Below are positions 35,572 through 46,638 of a stretch of 64,000 bases of DNA, piece after piece. Below the pieces are notes generated by a model, which worked only from the letters and a program-made list of their open reading frames with translations, was not told the DNA's origin and ran no database searches. Origin of the DNA: Gnetum montanum. Lineage: Eukaryota; Streptophyta; Gnetopsida; Gnetales; Gnetaceae. The position numbers were made by a program, and so were the translations under genes. Positions within the stretch are counted from its first letter, which is position 1; each line of letters begins with the position of its first letter. The stretch spans positions 1 through 64,000 of the forward strand of contig MNCI01003374.1 of the NCBI GenBank assembly GCA_015680685.1, written 5' to 3'.

Positions 35572-36846
35572 ATGCCTCTCTTACAAGAGCACGATAATGC
35601 CACACCTAGTGAGGACGTTCATTGGAGAACCAACGAACTATATGACAATGAAGATTGGAGTATGCAACCTGAAGTGGGAGTTTCTTATGAACATGAACAA
35701 AAACAACATCATCCCAAGAAACGAAAGCATAACTTACTTGATGACGATGAACCCCCATTAGCCACTACAAGCTTAACGCGAATACAAGAGGCTATTCGAA
35801 TCTCACGTAGGCATCGTAAAGAGAGCCGTCTACCTAGGCTCGACTTAAACAACTTTCGCACTTTTTCAGGAGGCTATGACTTAGATTCGCATCAACATTT
35901 ACAAGCCTTCTACGATGCCTGCACATGGAACAACATTGACAATGGTTGGAAAAAACTTAAGCTCTTTCCCATGACACTCATTGACCAAGCAAAAGTATGG
36001 TATAGATCGTTAAAACCAAATTCGATGCGACACTGGTCAACAATGGTCGAAGTCTTTAACAAAAAATATCAAACCTATGCAAGAATGTCAGCCTTGAGGA
36101 AACAAATCCAAGGATGAAAACAAGCACAACATGAACCCTCGGACATGGCCTTAGAAAGATATTATGCCCTGTTAAATAACTGTTTAGGCCATGGGTTTTC
36201 TGAGGAAAGGCTAATGTACCATATCATTGATGGGCTACATAATGAAACAAGAGAGACCTTAGGAATGTATGCCCAAGGTCAACTATACGATCTACAAACC
36301 CATCAATTCCAAGAGCTTGTTAAGTGGGCAGCAAAAGAAGAAGGAGATATGTCTAGATGGGAGAGTGTTGAAAAACATCAACGGGACCAAAATATTAACT
36401 CAACAAAGGTCCATAATCATCCTTTCCTTAAGCACGGCCGTAAGAAGGAACAACACAACTCCGAGGCCACTGCATCTTCCAACTCAGCACAAGTCCCGCA
36501 CTATGGTGCACCCTTACCTTCGAACCCAACGCCTCATGTAACTTCATCAGAGCCATCAACTAACACTCCAACAATCATGTGGTCCAATGAACACAACCAT
36601 GGGAGGCATCATCCCAATCCTTGCATACCATCTAACGGTCCCAAACATTATAGTGGTTCAACTCGTTATCCGGGAACTACATCATACAAATTGCCCCACT
36701 ATGTTCACTATAATCACATGTGTGAACCCCTAGGGGATAAGTATGGACCAGTCCCAATATTTTCAACATGCAAGGATCCTCATCCTTCATTTATTAATCC
36801 TTGCCGTACTCAATCGTTTAGTTATGGGGGATATTTCCCATTCTAA
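35572..36846 (+). pseudogene. Element D gag, one internal TGA
   Basis: A capsid-type protein of 424 codons in one frame, broken only by TGA at 36115-36117, where the C copy reads tryptophan (IQEWKQG). The N-terminus is acidic, then KKRKHN. The gag core is RLDLNNFRTFSGGYDLD, then DQAKVWYRSLKPNS and FNKKYQTYARM. Next come a helical segment (ERYYALLNNCLGHGF, YHIIDGLHNETRETLG, VKWAAKEEGD) and a histidine/proline/serine-rich C-terminus ending GYFPF. No zinc knuckle and no protease. The ATG lies 112 bp after the primer site and agrees with the start in C. One nonsense change makes this the least damaged gag of the tRNA-Asp group. Confidence 0.85.
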
Positions 36847-38219
36847 ATAACAAATAGGGTTAATAAATATTTTTCATTTTCTTTAATTTTACAACTTTTT
36901 GTTTTCTAGTTTTTCATTTTTCAATTTTTTGTTTTATCTTTTTGTATTTTTGTCTTTGTATGCTTTTGTAAGTAATCTCATCTACAAATAAAACACTCAT
37001 GCGGATCATTGGTTGAGGTGTGTTCTATGTTATTAAGTGATGAGCAGTCAATTATTTGGACAGTGAGCCCATTACACCCACTCATCCATTCTACAAATAA
37101 AGAGGTTCTGTTCGAGGGTACAGTGATATTCTTGAAATTCTTAAAAGACTTAAAATTAATTTTGTGTTCATTGTACCCAGAATGAAGAAGGATGGACCAA
37201 GAGAGAATGATTAGGGTGTGACATCAAGGGGATTTGTGGATTCTCTTTGGTGGCATCTGTGGGAGTTATCATGTAACGTGGTTGTACTAAGATCCTTGTA
37301 GATCTAATGAAAAATGGGAGTAAGAGTAATCAAAAGGGCACTCAAAAATCAAACGTTGTTCTAGGGGGTCCCACTGGAAAGACATGCATCCATGCCTAAA
37401 GGTTGATGGCTTCTTTGGATTCAGTAAAGTGAAAAAAAAAGAGAAAAGAAATAGAAAAAAAACAAAGTGCCATAAAACAAAAGTCACTCCTCCCTTGCAT
37501 AAAACGCCAAGTGATAGTACGCCTTGTTGTTTTGATACTCTCATAGTTGCTCATCATGCGATGAAACAATGTGATGTCATTGTTTAGAAGGATGGACTTG
37601 GTCCTAATCTTGGAATGACGGGTTAATGACACGTTAATCATGCTTTACACGCAGGATTCACTGTGTCCTAGGTCAGTCACCTCATGTCCCAATCTCTATG
37701 ATCCCTTTCTATAGTTCATCTCATCTCACTGTTCATGTAATTGTAGCTCGTGTCCCGTGTAACATAGAATTTTCATCTCACTCCGATGATATTTACATAT
37801 GTGTGTTTGGTGGAGTTAGTGCGGATTACATTTAACCCTTTTAGTGCCCATGGACACTTTAAGTGTGGTTACACAAGGGCATTATAGGTTGAAACCTGCT
37901 TTGGGGAGGATCCACTTGTGTAATTTTTTGTGATCTTCACTTCCCTATAGCTCACACACCATTTCACACCCTTAGCTTATTTTTCATAACATTCTTTCCT
38001 TACTATTAACCCTCTGAATTTCAACGTTCCAATGTAAAATTACATACCTTTTTTCTTAGCACCCAAGTTTTTATAGCTAAAGTTCACACCATTATCATTA
38101 ATTGTGCATTTTGACTCAATGAAATTGCCCTAGAACCCTTGATCATAGTCAATGTCCTCAATTTCCTACGTTAATTTCAAGAAAATCATTAAACAATTCG
38201 GTATTTTCATGGTGTCTCA
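36847..38219 (+). other. Element D region between gag and the internal promoter module
   Basis: Noncoding, beginning with a T-rich stretch (36870-36960). It matches element C (reversed) around 17100-17700. No supported ORF. Confidence 0.6.
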
Positions 38220-38229
38220 CATCACTAGG

Positions 38230-38325
38230 GACGAGATATCGCGTACGCGATATCGCATCCCATGTGATATCACGTATGCGATGTATCGTACGCGATATCG
38301 CGTCCTCACCGCCTATAAATAGGTG
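38230..38325 (+). promoter_or_regulatory. Internal U3-like promoter module upstream of ORF2
   Basis: A perfect 20-bp palindrome GATATCGCGTACGCGATATC at 38235-38254, further GATATC/TACGCGATATCGCG words to 38301, then CCTATAAATAGG with TATAAATA at 38314-38321. This is the same composition and order as U3 plus TATA in the LTRs, but it lies between gag and ORF2. ORF2 starts about 390 bp downstream. That it drives ORF2 is inference. Element C lacks it. Confidence 0.55.
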
Positions 38326-38653
38326 ATCCCCCGCAACACTTAACATCATTTTTCCATTCACACAGGGGGAATTTTTGAAATTTTTCTCTACGACTTACAA
38401 TTGAGTGAACCCTTACTTTTCTCACCATATCTTGCTCGCTGGTACTCTGATTTTTATTCCGTTTGAACCTGCTTGAACCTAGAGTGTTCAGTTTAGTCGT
38501 GGGGGAGAGACACTTGCTGAAAAGTGCCTAAATTTTTTGAAATTTATCATCGCCCAAAGGACATCATTTAGGATAATTAACTATAACACTTAGAATAGTT
38601 GTGCCTAAAAATCATTTAATCCCTAGGTATACCGGGAAACTAAAATGGAAACC

Positions 38654-38734
38654 NGGTCCACGTTTCAGGGCCATCTGCAATCACATGGGCCAAGCATTAG
38701 NCATGTGATTGCAGATGGCCCTGAAACGTGGACC
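38654..38734. repeat. 33-bp perfect inverted repeat flanked by single Ns
   Basis: Arms 38655-38687 and 38702-38734 are exact reverse complements. Ns stand at 38654 and 38701. The right arm holds the ORF2 start and aligns with element C; the left arm has no counterpart there. It is probably an artefact of contig joining rather than a hairpin. Confidence 0.75.
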
Positions 38735-40007
38735 ACAAGAAGGTCCTACCCAAGGTGGAAGCAAACGAGCTCGAAGAGGTGGAAGACAAAGACTTGCCAG
38801 ACAACATGCAGAATAGGATGAGCAATCATTCAGCCTCCATCAATATGAACCTCCTATCGGACGGTCCATGCAGGCAGAAGAAGGAACTACTGCAGCGCTT
38901 GAATTGGAACAACAACTCACGTTGCCCCAAGATTATGTTTAGGCCATCCACGAGAAGTCCACATTCACTACAGTGATTATGGAATTGAACTTTGAAACAT
39001 TCGCAAAGTTAGCTCCTAAGGTTGTTAGGGATCACCTCAAAGGATCTCCCTTCTGGCCTATCCTCTCTGAAAGCAGTGTCTAGTACCTAGGAGAAACATA
39101 CCAATTTTGGTACAATAGGGAGCAAGGCACCACTGTGAATATTTGTGGTGTGACAGTAGACTTCTCTGCGCAAGCCATTTCAGAAGCGTTAAACCTTCTG
39201 AATACAGGGTCCTAGGTTGCTTGGTTATCCACCCGTTCTGACCCTGACGTGTGAAAGGATTGGTTGGAGAAGGCTTATGGTAGGGATAAAGCTTTTGCTG
39301 AATTGACAACGGAAGAGAGAGTTTATTTCAAAATTAGAACATATCACCTCTTCCCCACAAAGGGCCTAAAAATAATATTGACGTATGTGGCCAGAGGATG
39401 TGTAGTGTTGATGGAAAAGGTTAACACTAACCTACCCCATCTATATTTGACGGAGATCCTGAGGCAGTTCGAAGAATGAAAGATAGGGAAGATGGTGTTG
39501 CCTTTCCCCTATCCTATTAGAAAAATTTGCTGATGTGCTGGCATCCGAGGATACACCAATGATGTCCTCCGAAAAGCCTAGACTACTTCATACATAGAGT
39601 TGCTAAAGGTGGTAGCTCCAAGAAAGAGCACTAGCGAAGAGCTGAGACCAGAACAAGAAGAAGAACAGGTGGTTGGATCCAATCAATCCCCAGCCACAGG
39701 TCCCAGCCAACAATAAGAAGCAGGGCCCAACATAGGCCAGGATCAACCGCCGCCATCGCAAGACTACAGACCATCGATGAGCCATCTTAGGGCCATCGCT
39801 GACATGGTCAGTTGGGGAAATCGTGATGACACAAACCTCTTCTGCATCATTGATGATGTCAAGCAACCTACTATTTCATTAGATCACATAAGGGGTGAAG
39901 TCTCTATACAAAAAGGAGGAGGGGAAAGTAGATGGTCACAATAGATCTCAGAAAACACGGCATCTTTCCAGGTGCAGTTAGAGACTGGTGAAGGGACCAC
40001 TGTGGTG
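38715..40007 (+). pseudogene. Element D ORF2, N-terminal part (split by E)
   Basis: Function unknown. The ATG is at 38715-38717, followed by an arginine/lysine/glycine-rich stretch (KRGPQEGPTQGGSKRARRGG). A domain then matches C ORF2: LKGSPFWPILSES, YLGETYQFWYNREQGTTVN, VDFSAQAISEALNLL, EERVYFKIRTYHLFPTKGL and YVARGCVVLMEKVNTNLPHL (39000-39470). The frame is the same throughout, broken by about ten stops (mostly TAG or TGA). It is interrupted after TGEGTTVV by element E, whose target duplication is TGGTG. The region then resumes in the same frame at 57358. Confidence 0.65.
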
Positions 40008-41413
40008 TGAAACATCACAAAATTATGAGCTTAATACTTCTCCAACAAGAATCGAACTAAGTCATGACGCTCCCCAGCATGACTAAAAATTGAGGGCCCC
40101 ACAGAGAGCTTCAAGCAGAGTCAAACTCAACAAGGAGCAATTCCCTGGGACCCGCAGATGACCACGACGACATCTGCTATCAAACATGGCAACTTTGGAG
40201 CTCAAGATGCTTGGTTTTCACTAAGTATGCAGCGTACACACCTAGCATACATGCCTCACATGTACGCCCAGCACTAACGTGTACACCTAGCATGGGATTC
40301 CAAAGACAGCATGGAAATGGCACTCCAGAGCAAGACTTGGTACAAGGCATCAAGTCACAGCAACAAAGCAATTAGCAGGTGACACCACGAGCTCCAGAAA
40401 GACAAATTTTGATCTCGACGTCATGTACTTGGGATTTCATACGCCCAGCATGTGCATCCTATATGCCCAACGTATACGCCCAGCGTATACGCCCAGCATA
40501 GACAATGTGTACACCCAGTATACCAATCAAAGCTCTCCAGAACCATGTCAGATCAAAGCCGACCGAGCTGAACATCCACAAGCAACATTCTCGTGACATC
40601 TGCATGCAAATCCGAGGGTCGAATGACTTCTTTTATTTTAGTCAAGTCTGTACACCAGGTTCACACGCCCAGCGTGTATACGTCGGCGTATAGCACTGTA
40701 CACTGGCGTACAACACACTGTATACTTGTCAAATTTTGCACTCAGTCAATGTGCCACATGTCACCCAACCCAGGAGTCCAGCACCCCACAGCCAATCATT
40801 CCCTCTCAGATCCGAGTCTAACATCTAAACCCATATAAAAATCCTGATTTTTGACCAGATCCGGGTTTGAAAAACTGAAGGCATCTTGGCAAAAATTGGG
40901 GCAGACGAGATGAAGCAAATTGAGAACCTTGCATCCTATATGCTGGACCTCAACTCTGCATGCTGGACATACAGCCTCTACACTGTGCCTGCAATCTGAA
41001 CCAGTACGCTGCCACACCCTTGCATTCACTGGGGCTCTTCATCCGCCTTGTGTCAGATCCACAACTGCGTTAAGACCAGTGCATTGTAACTTCCATTATG
41101 CAATGACATTGCCACATTTTTGCTAAGATTTGTTACAGTTTTATCGTTCATTCTTATATGCTCATCATTTACATTCTTGTACGTTTACGCTCTGTTTCAC
41201 ATTAGTTACGCTGTTTACATATAACCCGGCGTACAATATATCGGTATACGCTCAGGGAAATCCTTGTCTGATCCACGTGCGGACCACTCGAGGTACTCTG
41301 CCTTCATTAATTCCAGCTCGCCCTCAAGCGAAAGTAGGATCTTCTGTGCTTGTCCGAGGATCTTTTGGCCTCTGTTTCGTTCCAACCGGAGACCGACGAT
41401 TTCGGATAGTACA
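40008..41413 (+). repeat. 5' LTR of element E (1406 bp)
   Basis: It starts TGAAACATCACAAAATT and ends GGATAGTACA. U3 holds many TACGCCCAGCGTATACG-like words (40210-40700). TATAAAA is at 40834-40840. The 3' LTR matches closely but has extra copies of the CGCCCAGC word. Confidence 0.92.
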
Positions 41414-41418
41414 GAAAA

Positions 41419-41435
41419 TGACACTAGAAGGAGGG
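41419..41435 (+). other. Primer binding site of element E (tRNA-Asn type)
   Basis: TGACACTAGAAGGAGGG, five bases after the LTR. It differs in two bases from the tRNA-Asn site of G (TGGCGCTAGAAGGAGGG). Confidence 0.6.
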
Positions 41436-41559
41436 TCCGAAACTACTTAAACTTACTGTGCTCTCATACCCTGATCTTCCCAGACTCACATCGCATCGAC
41501 ACTAAACCCAGTTCTGAAATTTCCGGATCAACATCCCATTCTACAAAATTCCCAGCGTC

Positions 41560-41845
41560 TACGCTGCTAAGTATACGCTGTACGCTGTACACTGTAGACT
41601 CTGTCTATGCTACTCAGTATACACTGTATGTTGTACGCTGTATGTTGTAGACCCTGTCTACACTGCTCAGTATACGCTGTACGCTATAGACTCTGTCTAT
41701 GCTACTTAGTATATGTTGTATGTTGTACGCTGTAGATTCTATCTACGCTGCTCAGTATATGTTGTTCGTTGAAGCCTATACATTGAGATCCAGTCTATAC
41801 GCTGTACGCAGCGAACGTAGGTTTATGCTGTACTAAGTATACCAG
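41560..41845 (+). repeat. TACGCTGTA tandem array in the E 5' leader
   Basis: About seven degenerate units of roughly 40 bp built from GTACGCTGTAGACTCTGTC and GCTACTCAGTATAC words, directly upstream of the gag ATG at 41864. The same words recur in the E LTRs and around the antisense gene. Confidence 0.8.
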
Positions 41846-41863
41846 TTTCATATCCCTTCCACC

Positions 41864-44481
41864 ATGTCGTATTCACAACCGTTCATCATGAACACTGCGA
41901 ACCCCAACACTACAACCAAGCTAGACACAGACATTGTGGGCATCATGGCTATTCAACAATCCGTAGTACAACCCATGGTGGGGCCTCACCGGTCTCTCAG
42001 ATTGCAAGGAAGGAACCCATCGTTCAACATTATAACTCAGGAGCAATACAATTTCATATGCGTAAAAATACAAGCCAGCCTAGTTGTGGACCAAACCGAA
42101 ATGGAGGTTAAGAGAAAATATGAACTCTTCTATAGGGGAGGACATGAGTTCATCCCTTCTCCGTATGATATCATCCCTCTCCCAGAGCACTACTCTGAGC
42201 TCATCCCACAACTCCTCCTACAATGGAGTCAGTCTCTAGACCAATCTCTGGCAAATCCTCAATTAGAAAAGAAGGATGACTTCGCAGCTCAATCCGAGCA
42301 CGAAGAGTCATACCATATTCTTAGTCCACAAACCTATGCAAACCTGTTGTTTCATCCAGCCACAGGGGAAGTTACGTCCCTCAAACCATTTAAAATCACC
42401 CAAGTACAAATACCTCAACAAGAATCATCCACGCTTATCCATATTCCTCTTGTAATCGACGTGCAACTCAACATGCTTCCCCTTGCTATTCCCACCGTTG
42501 CAACAATATCTCCATTCTCGCAAATACAACCTCCTCAAAATGATGTAGGAGCAACCTTCCCGCCCCGAGTGATTGGGATGTCGCATGTAATACCGGCTTC
42601 TACATCTGCTCATTACATACCGCGGATCCAAACCCAAGAAGCATCCTTTACAACTGTAACCCAACAAGTTCAGGGGATTCCTACACAAAGCATGACCGGG
42701 CAATGGACAGCGATTGGTGCTCAATCANNNNNNNNNNNNNNNNNNCTAACATCCCTCAAGTGCAACCGCAACAACAACAGCAACCCCTTATCTACAATGT
42801 GCCGCCCCTAGCACCACTCACTACAAATATTCCGCAAGTGCAGCCTTCAACCACACAACTTTCTACCTTCCAGCCCACTACCCAACAATCTAATCTGTAT
42901 ACTATACAACATCCCCAACCTGCTATCTCACCTAGCGCCCAAGACTAGGCTGATGCCAAAAAGTTAATGCAGGAGCTAACTGACGAGGTCAAACGCCTCA
43001 AAACAGCCCCCGACGGAGAGCTGAAGGTAGTGGACTTCTATCACGATGACCCTATCAGCTCTTTGGTTCCGCCTCTAACACTACCCAAGGGTGTATCCTT
43101 ACCCACACTGACTAAATACAATGGGGAGACAGACCCCAACGCTCACCTCATAACATTTAGACTAGAGTGCGCACTACTTCAAGCATGGCCACATGCCATT
43201 CTGCAAGTGTTCCCCATGTCCCTTGCAGGAAGAGCACTTGATTGGTATCAGGCCTTGCCACGAAACTCGATATCTTCTCTAGAAGATTTGCTACACCAAT
43301 TCGTTACCAGGTTCAAATATAACTTGAAGCCTAAAGAGACACTTGACAGCCTCATACAGGTCAAGCAAGCACCTCTTGAACCTATACAAAAATTTATCCA
43401 GCAGTGGAGTGCTGCCCTCAACGAGCTCCACGAGCCTATCCCAGAGACCTATCTCCTCACCATTTTAAAAGGGACTGTCAACGATTTTGTCAAATCCAAA
43501 CTATATTATCTCAATGCACACACTCTTAGTTAAGCATTTGTATAGATCAAGAACATAGAGGAGGCTGCCCAAAACAGCCATGACCCTGCATATTCAGCCT
43601 TTAAGAATCAACATAGTAAGAAAGACAAAGAAAAGGCTAAAACAACTATAGCGGCAGTAGCGGAAACACAACAAGCGAATGTGGGACAACAAAGCAAACC
43701 GCCAGTTGTCCCTGCTAATTATGCTAAACCTGCTCCTGCAACGGCACCCGAATCATCTGCATCACAAAACCCTACACCAAGTCGTACGAGAAACTTCAAG
43801 AGGAAGGACCCCTCTCAATATACGCAGTTGCCCATGAAACCATCGCAACTATTCGACCAACTCTTGAAGGCTAGACTGATGAAGCATAAACAATTGTCCC
43901 CTGCGACGATCCAAAGACATGATCAGTTCTATCAATTAGTTCAAAACCCAAGCCTAGCAACCCCAGATGAGCCCCCGGTTCCAAAAGGCTTTAGAATGGA
44001 TCATTTTTGTGATTATCATCAACGTAATAGGCATGGCACTGATTATTGTTTCACCTTAAAACAAGATATCCAATGGATGATCGATGGAGGTCAAATCACT
44101 TTTGATGAAGCCAACCCGGTCCAACCACAAAACCAGGCCATGGGTGTATATAAAGATCCTATAAATACTAAAGAAGCATCGTACATAATTAACACCATCC
44201 ACTGCGATGACGAACTGGAAACACCTAGGATTAACACCGTCCATTCCGATCATGAGCAGCAAATGCCTAAGAAACCATTTGTAGTGCATATTCTGCCCAC
44301 TATACAAGTACCTGTGCCTCAACCATCATACTCCCCACAGAAACCTTATGTCATCCGAATACCTCCTTCCGTAGCAACTTCTATCATACCACCATGTGAA
44401 AAACCATACGTGGTGCATATACCTCATGCCATTACTACCGCAAACATACAATCACTCCTACTCAGCCCGCTCCCTATGTAG
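41864..44481 (+). pseudogene. Element E gag polyprotein
   Basis: A capsid/nucleocapsid precursor. An N-terminal region of about 300 residues (41864-42727) is unrecognised, glutamine/proline-rich towards its end. An 18-N gap (42728-42745) shifts the frame. The gag core has PLTLPKGVSLPTLTKYNGETDP, then FPMSLAGRALDWYQALPRNS and FVTRFKYNL (43070-43330), with IEEAAQN after it. A CDYHQRNRHGTDYC knuckle (44008-44049) followed by LKQDIQWMIDGGQI is typical of the Tat/Ogre lineage. The frame is broken by stops at 42946, 43531 and 43543. The C-terminus runs into PYVVxIP repeats. Confidence 0.8.
42728..42745. other. Assembly gap (18 N) in E gag
   Basis: Undetermined bases between two glutamine-rich stretches. 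The reading frame changes across it, so its true length is unlikely to be 18. Confidence 0.95.
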
Positions 44482-44700
44482 TCTGAGTATCACCTGCGGT
44501 CACAACTACGGAGGCGCAACCTCCAGCTAGGCCAACTCCATACGTTGTTAGGATACCCAAACGTCCTAATGACCACCAATCGTCCACTCTGCAGCCACAG
44601 AATAAACCGACCCCCTATGTCATTAGGATTCCCAGCCAGCCTGACATTCAACCGTCCAATCGCAACCCCGCCCCACTCCATACGTTGTATAGAGTCCAAA
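44265..44700 (+). repeat. Coding repeat: PYV(V/I)xIP units between gag and protease
   Basis: KPFVVHILP, KPYVIRIPP, KPYVVHIPH, then in a shifted frame TPYVVRIPK, TPYVIRIPS. About six units of 20-35 codons rich in proline and valine. They look like a spacer or binding-motif repeat in the polyprotein. Confidence 0.65.
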
Positions 44701-44779
44701 ACAACCTAATATTCTAAAACCAACAGTTCCCCCATGCCACACACGAGAACGCCTAGCAGACAAGCTTACACGGGAACAC

Positions 44780-46063
44780 TTGGAGAAGGAATGCCAACGA
44801 CTGGCCTTAGGACCTCCCAAGCCTACCCCGCTAAGTGCAATACCCATGACATCATCTAACAATAAACCAAACACAAACCACAAGGGTGAATCATCCGGAG
44901 AGCATAATAAGTCTAAAGCAACGGCTGCAGATAAAAGTGATAAACCAACTACGCATGAAATAAAACTATTGGGCCCGATGGACCAAATAACTATCGACAA
45001 ACATATGCCCAACAGTAGAGATTTAGCAATGGCTCTAACACAAGTCACGCAGGCACTTAAACAAAAAAACACCTCATTAAGCTTATACAACCTGGTGTTA
45101 ACCTCTCAAACCCATCGTGAAGCCTTAGTGCACATGTTGAAATCCATTCCAGTAAGCGAAGACTTACCCCCAAACGAACCTTCGATTCATGCGATCATGT
45201 ATTCGTCTCAAAGATCAACTCCTAAGCCACTAAGTTTCCACAATGACAACATCAAAATGGATAAAAAAATAGGAGAAGTGACAACCGCACCTATGTTCAT
45301 AACAATACGAATAAATCAATTCAAGATACATAAAGTGCATGTAGATGATGGAGCCGCTACAAACGTAGTAGCTTATCCCATCGTCGAACAATTAGGACTT
45401 ACAGAGCTAATTAGACCAACCACGACCACGTGTTTAAAATAGTTCAGTGGATCACGCGTAGTAGTCAAAGGCATCGTGACTTTGGACTTTATAAAATAGG
45501 ACCAATTCCTCACATCTGCCTACTTTGTGGTCATCGATGAGATGCCGGGGTTCAATTTAATATTGGGAAGGCCCTGGTTAGCCCAACTCAGAGCCGTCTC
45601 TTTCCCCATACACCAAGAGATTCACCTACCTTATGAAGGTGGTGAAATCATTATACACAGGGAGGTGGCTACACCTACCATCTCATCATATACAAATACG
45701 GATCAAGATTCAGAGGTTAAGCTTGAAGAGCCTAAACAAGATGACATAAATGAACAACAAAACTGCATGCAACTAGCAAGCAAAAATCTCTTAAACGCAA
45801 AGAAAAATTTACCCAACACAAAAATACTTGGACCTGAAATTGCACATATACCTCCTAGCCTAGAAACTACCACAAACGTAGAAACTACAACACATGCAGA
45901 AACACCCGAAAGCACCAATGTGGGAACTGTTCCATCAGATGTCCCTTGGGCTGAATTACCATTCAATGTGATCAGCGAAGGAGATGCTGAATATAGAATC
46001 ATACCCATTAATGCTACTCCTAATGTTAAAATGAGGAAAATTAAAAAATTACTAAGCCATTAA
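44780..46063 (+). pseudogene. Element E protease region
   Basis: An aspartic protease in one frame across two stops (TAG at 45440 and one near 45497). A lysine/threonine-rich linker leads to APMFITIRINQFKIHKVHVDDGAATNVV with the active-site aspartate at 45341-45355 (DDGA rather than DSGA). The distal motif FNLILGRPWLAQ lies near 45552-45590. HLPYEGGEIIIHRE and a threonine-rich tail follow. The protease would release Gag and Pol products. It ends before the 30-bp repeat array at 46221. Confidence 0.75.
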
Positions 46064-46067
46064 ACGA

Positions 46068-46306
46068 CATTCAAGTCCGAAACGACATTAAACTACCTTC
46101 ACAGTCTGGAATGACGTTAAAGTATCATGTCCACAACGACATAAAACTAGCCACGATCAGAAATGATCGGTTTACCAAGCAATCCACCCGTGTCACTTGA
46201 AACTTCCCTTATTTACTCATGGCCCGAAATGGCCCTAAACTAGTGCATGTGGCCTGAAATGGCCTTAAACTAGTGCATGTGGCCCGAAATGGCCTTAAAC
46301 TAGACC
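46068..46306 (+). repeat. Repeat array after protease: CGACATTAAACTA words and 30-bp units
   Basis: A degenerate part (46068-46160) of ACGACATTAAACTACC words, then nearly exact 30-bp units (46221-46250, 46251-46280, 46281-46305) with the core GGCCTTAAACTAG. The same 30-bp family recurs at 51604-51780. Confidence 0.85.
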
Positions 46307-46638
46307 ACCATACCTACACTTTGTTTTTCTCGCAAATTCCAGTTCATTGTTCAAATTTACGCTTGCATTGTCGTGTTATCAAATAACAGTCTTCGCAATT
46401 ATCCTTCGCTTATAATTACATTCCTACTTACATTCCCACTTCGTGCATTACACTTAAACTACAAAACGAACCAAAACATTTTACACTGTCGTATCGTCTT
46501 TACATTTAAACTCAAAATCCACAACAAAAAATATGTAGGTATATATATGTACATGTAGTGATATACAGTTAAACAAGTACAATGGTTAACTGATTCTATT
46601 CATCCGCGCAATACAACTCAAAACATTCAATTTACGAT

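Noticed and set aside
44623-45090. 155-codon minus-strand ORF opposite the E gag-pro linker
   Set aside because: It lies opposite the sense coding sequence, has no exon-type borders and no continuity with the real antisense gene that starts further right.
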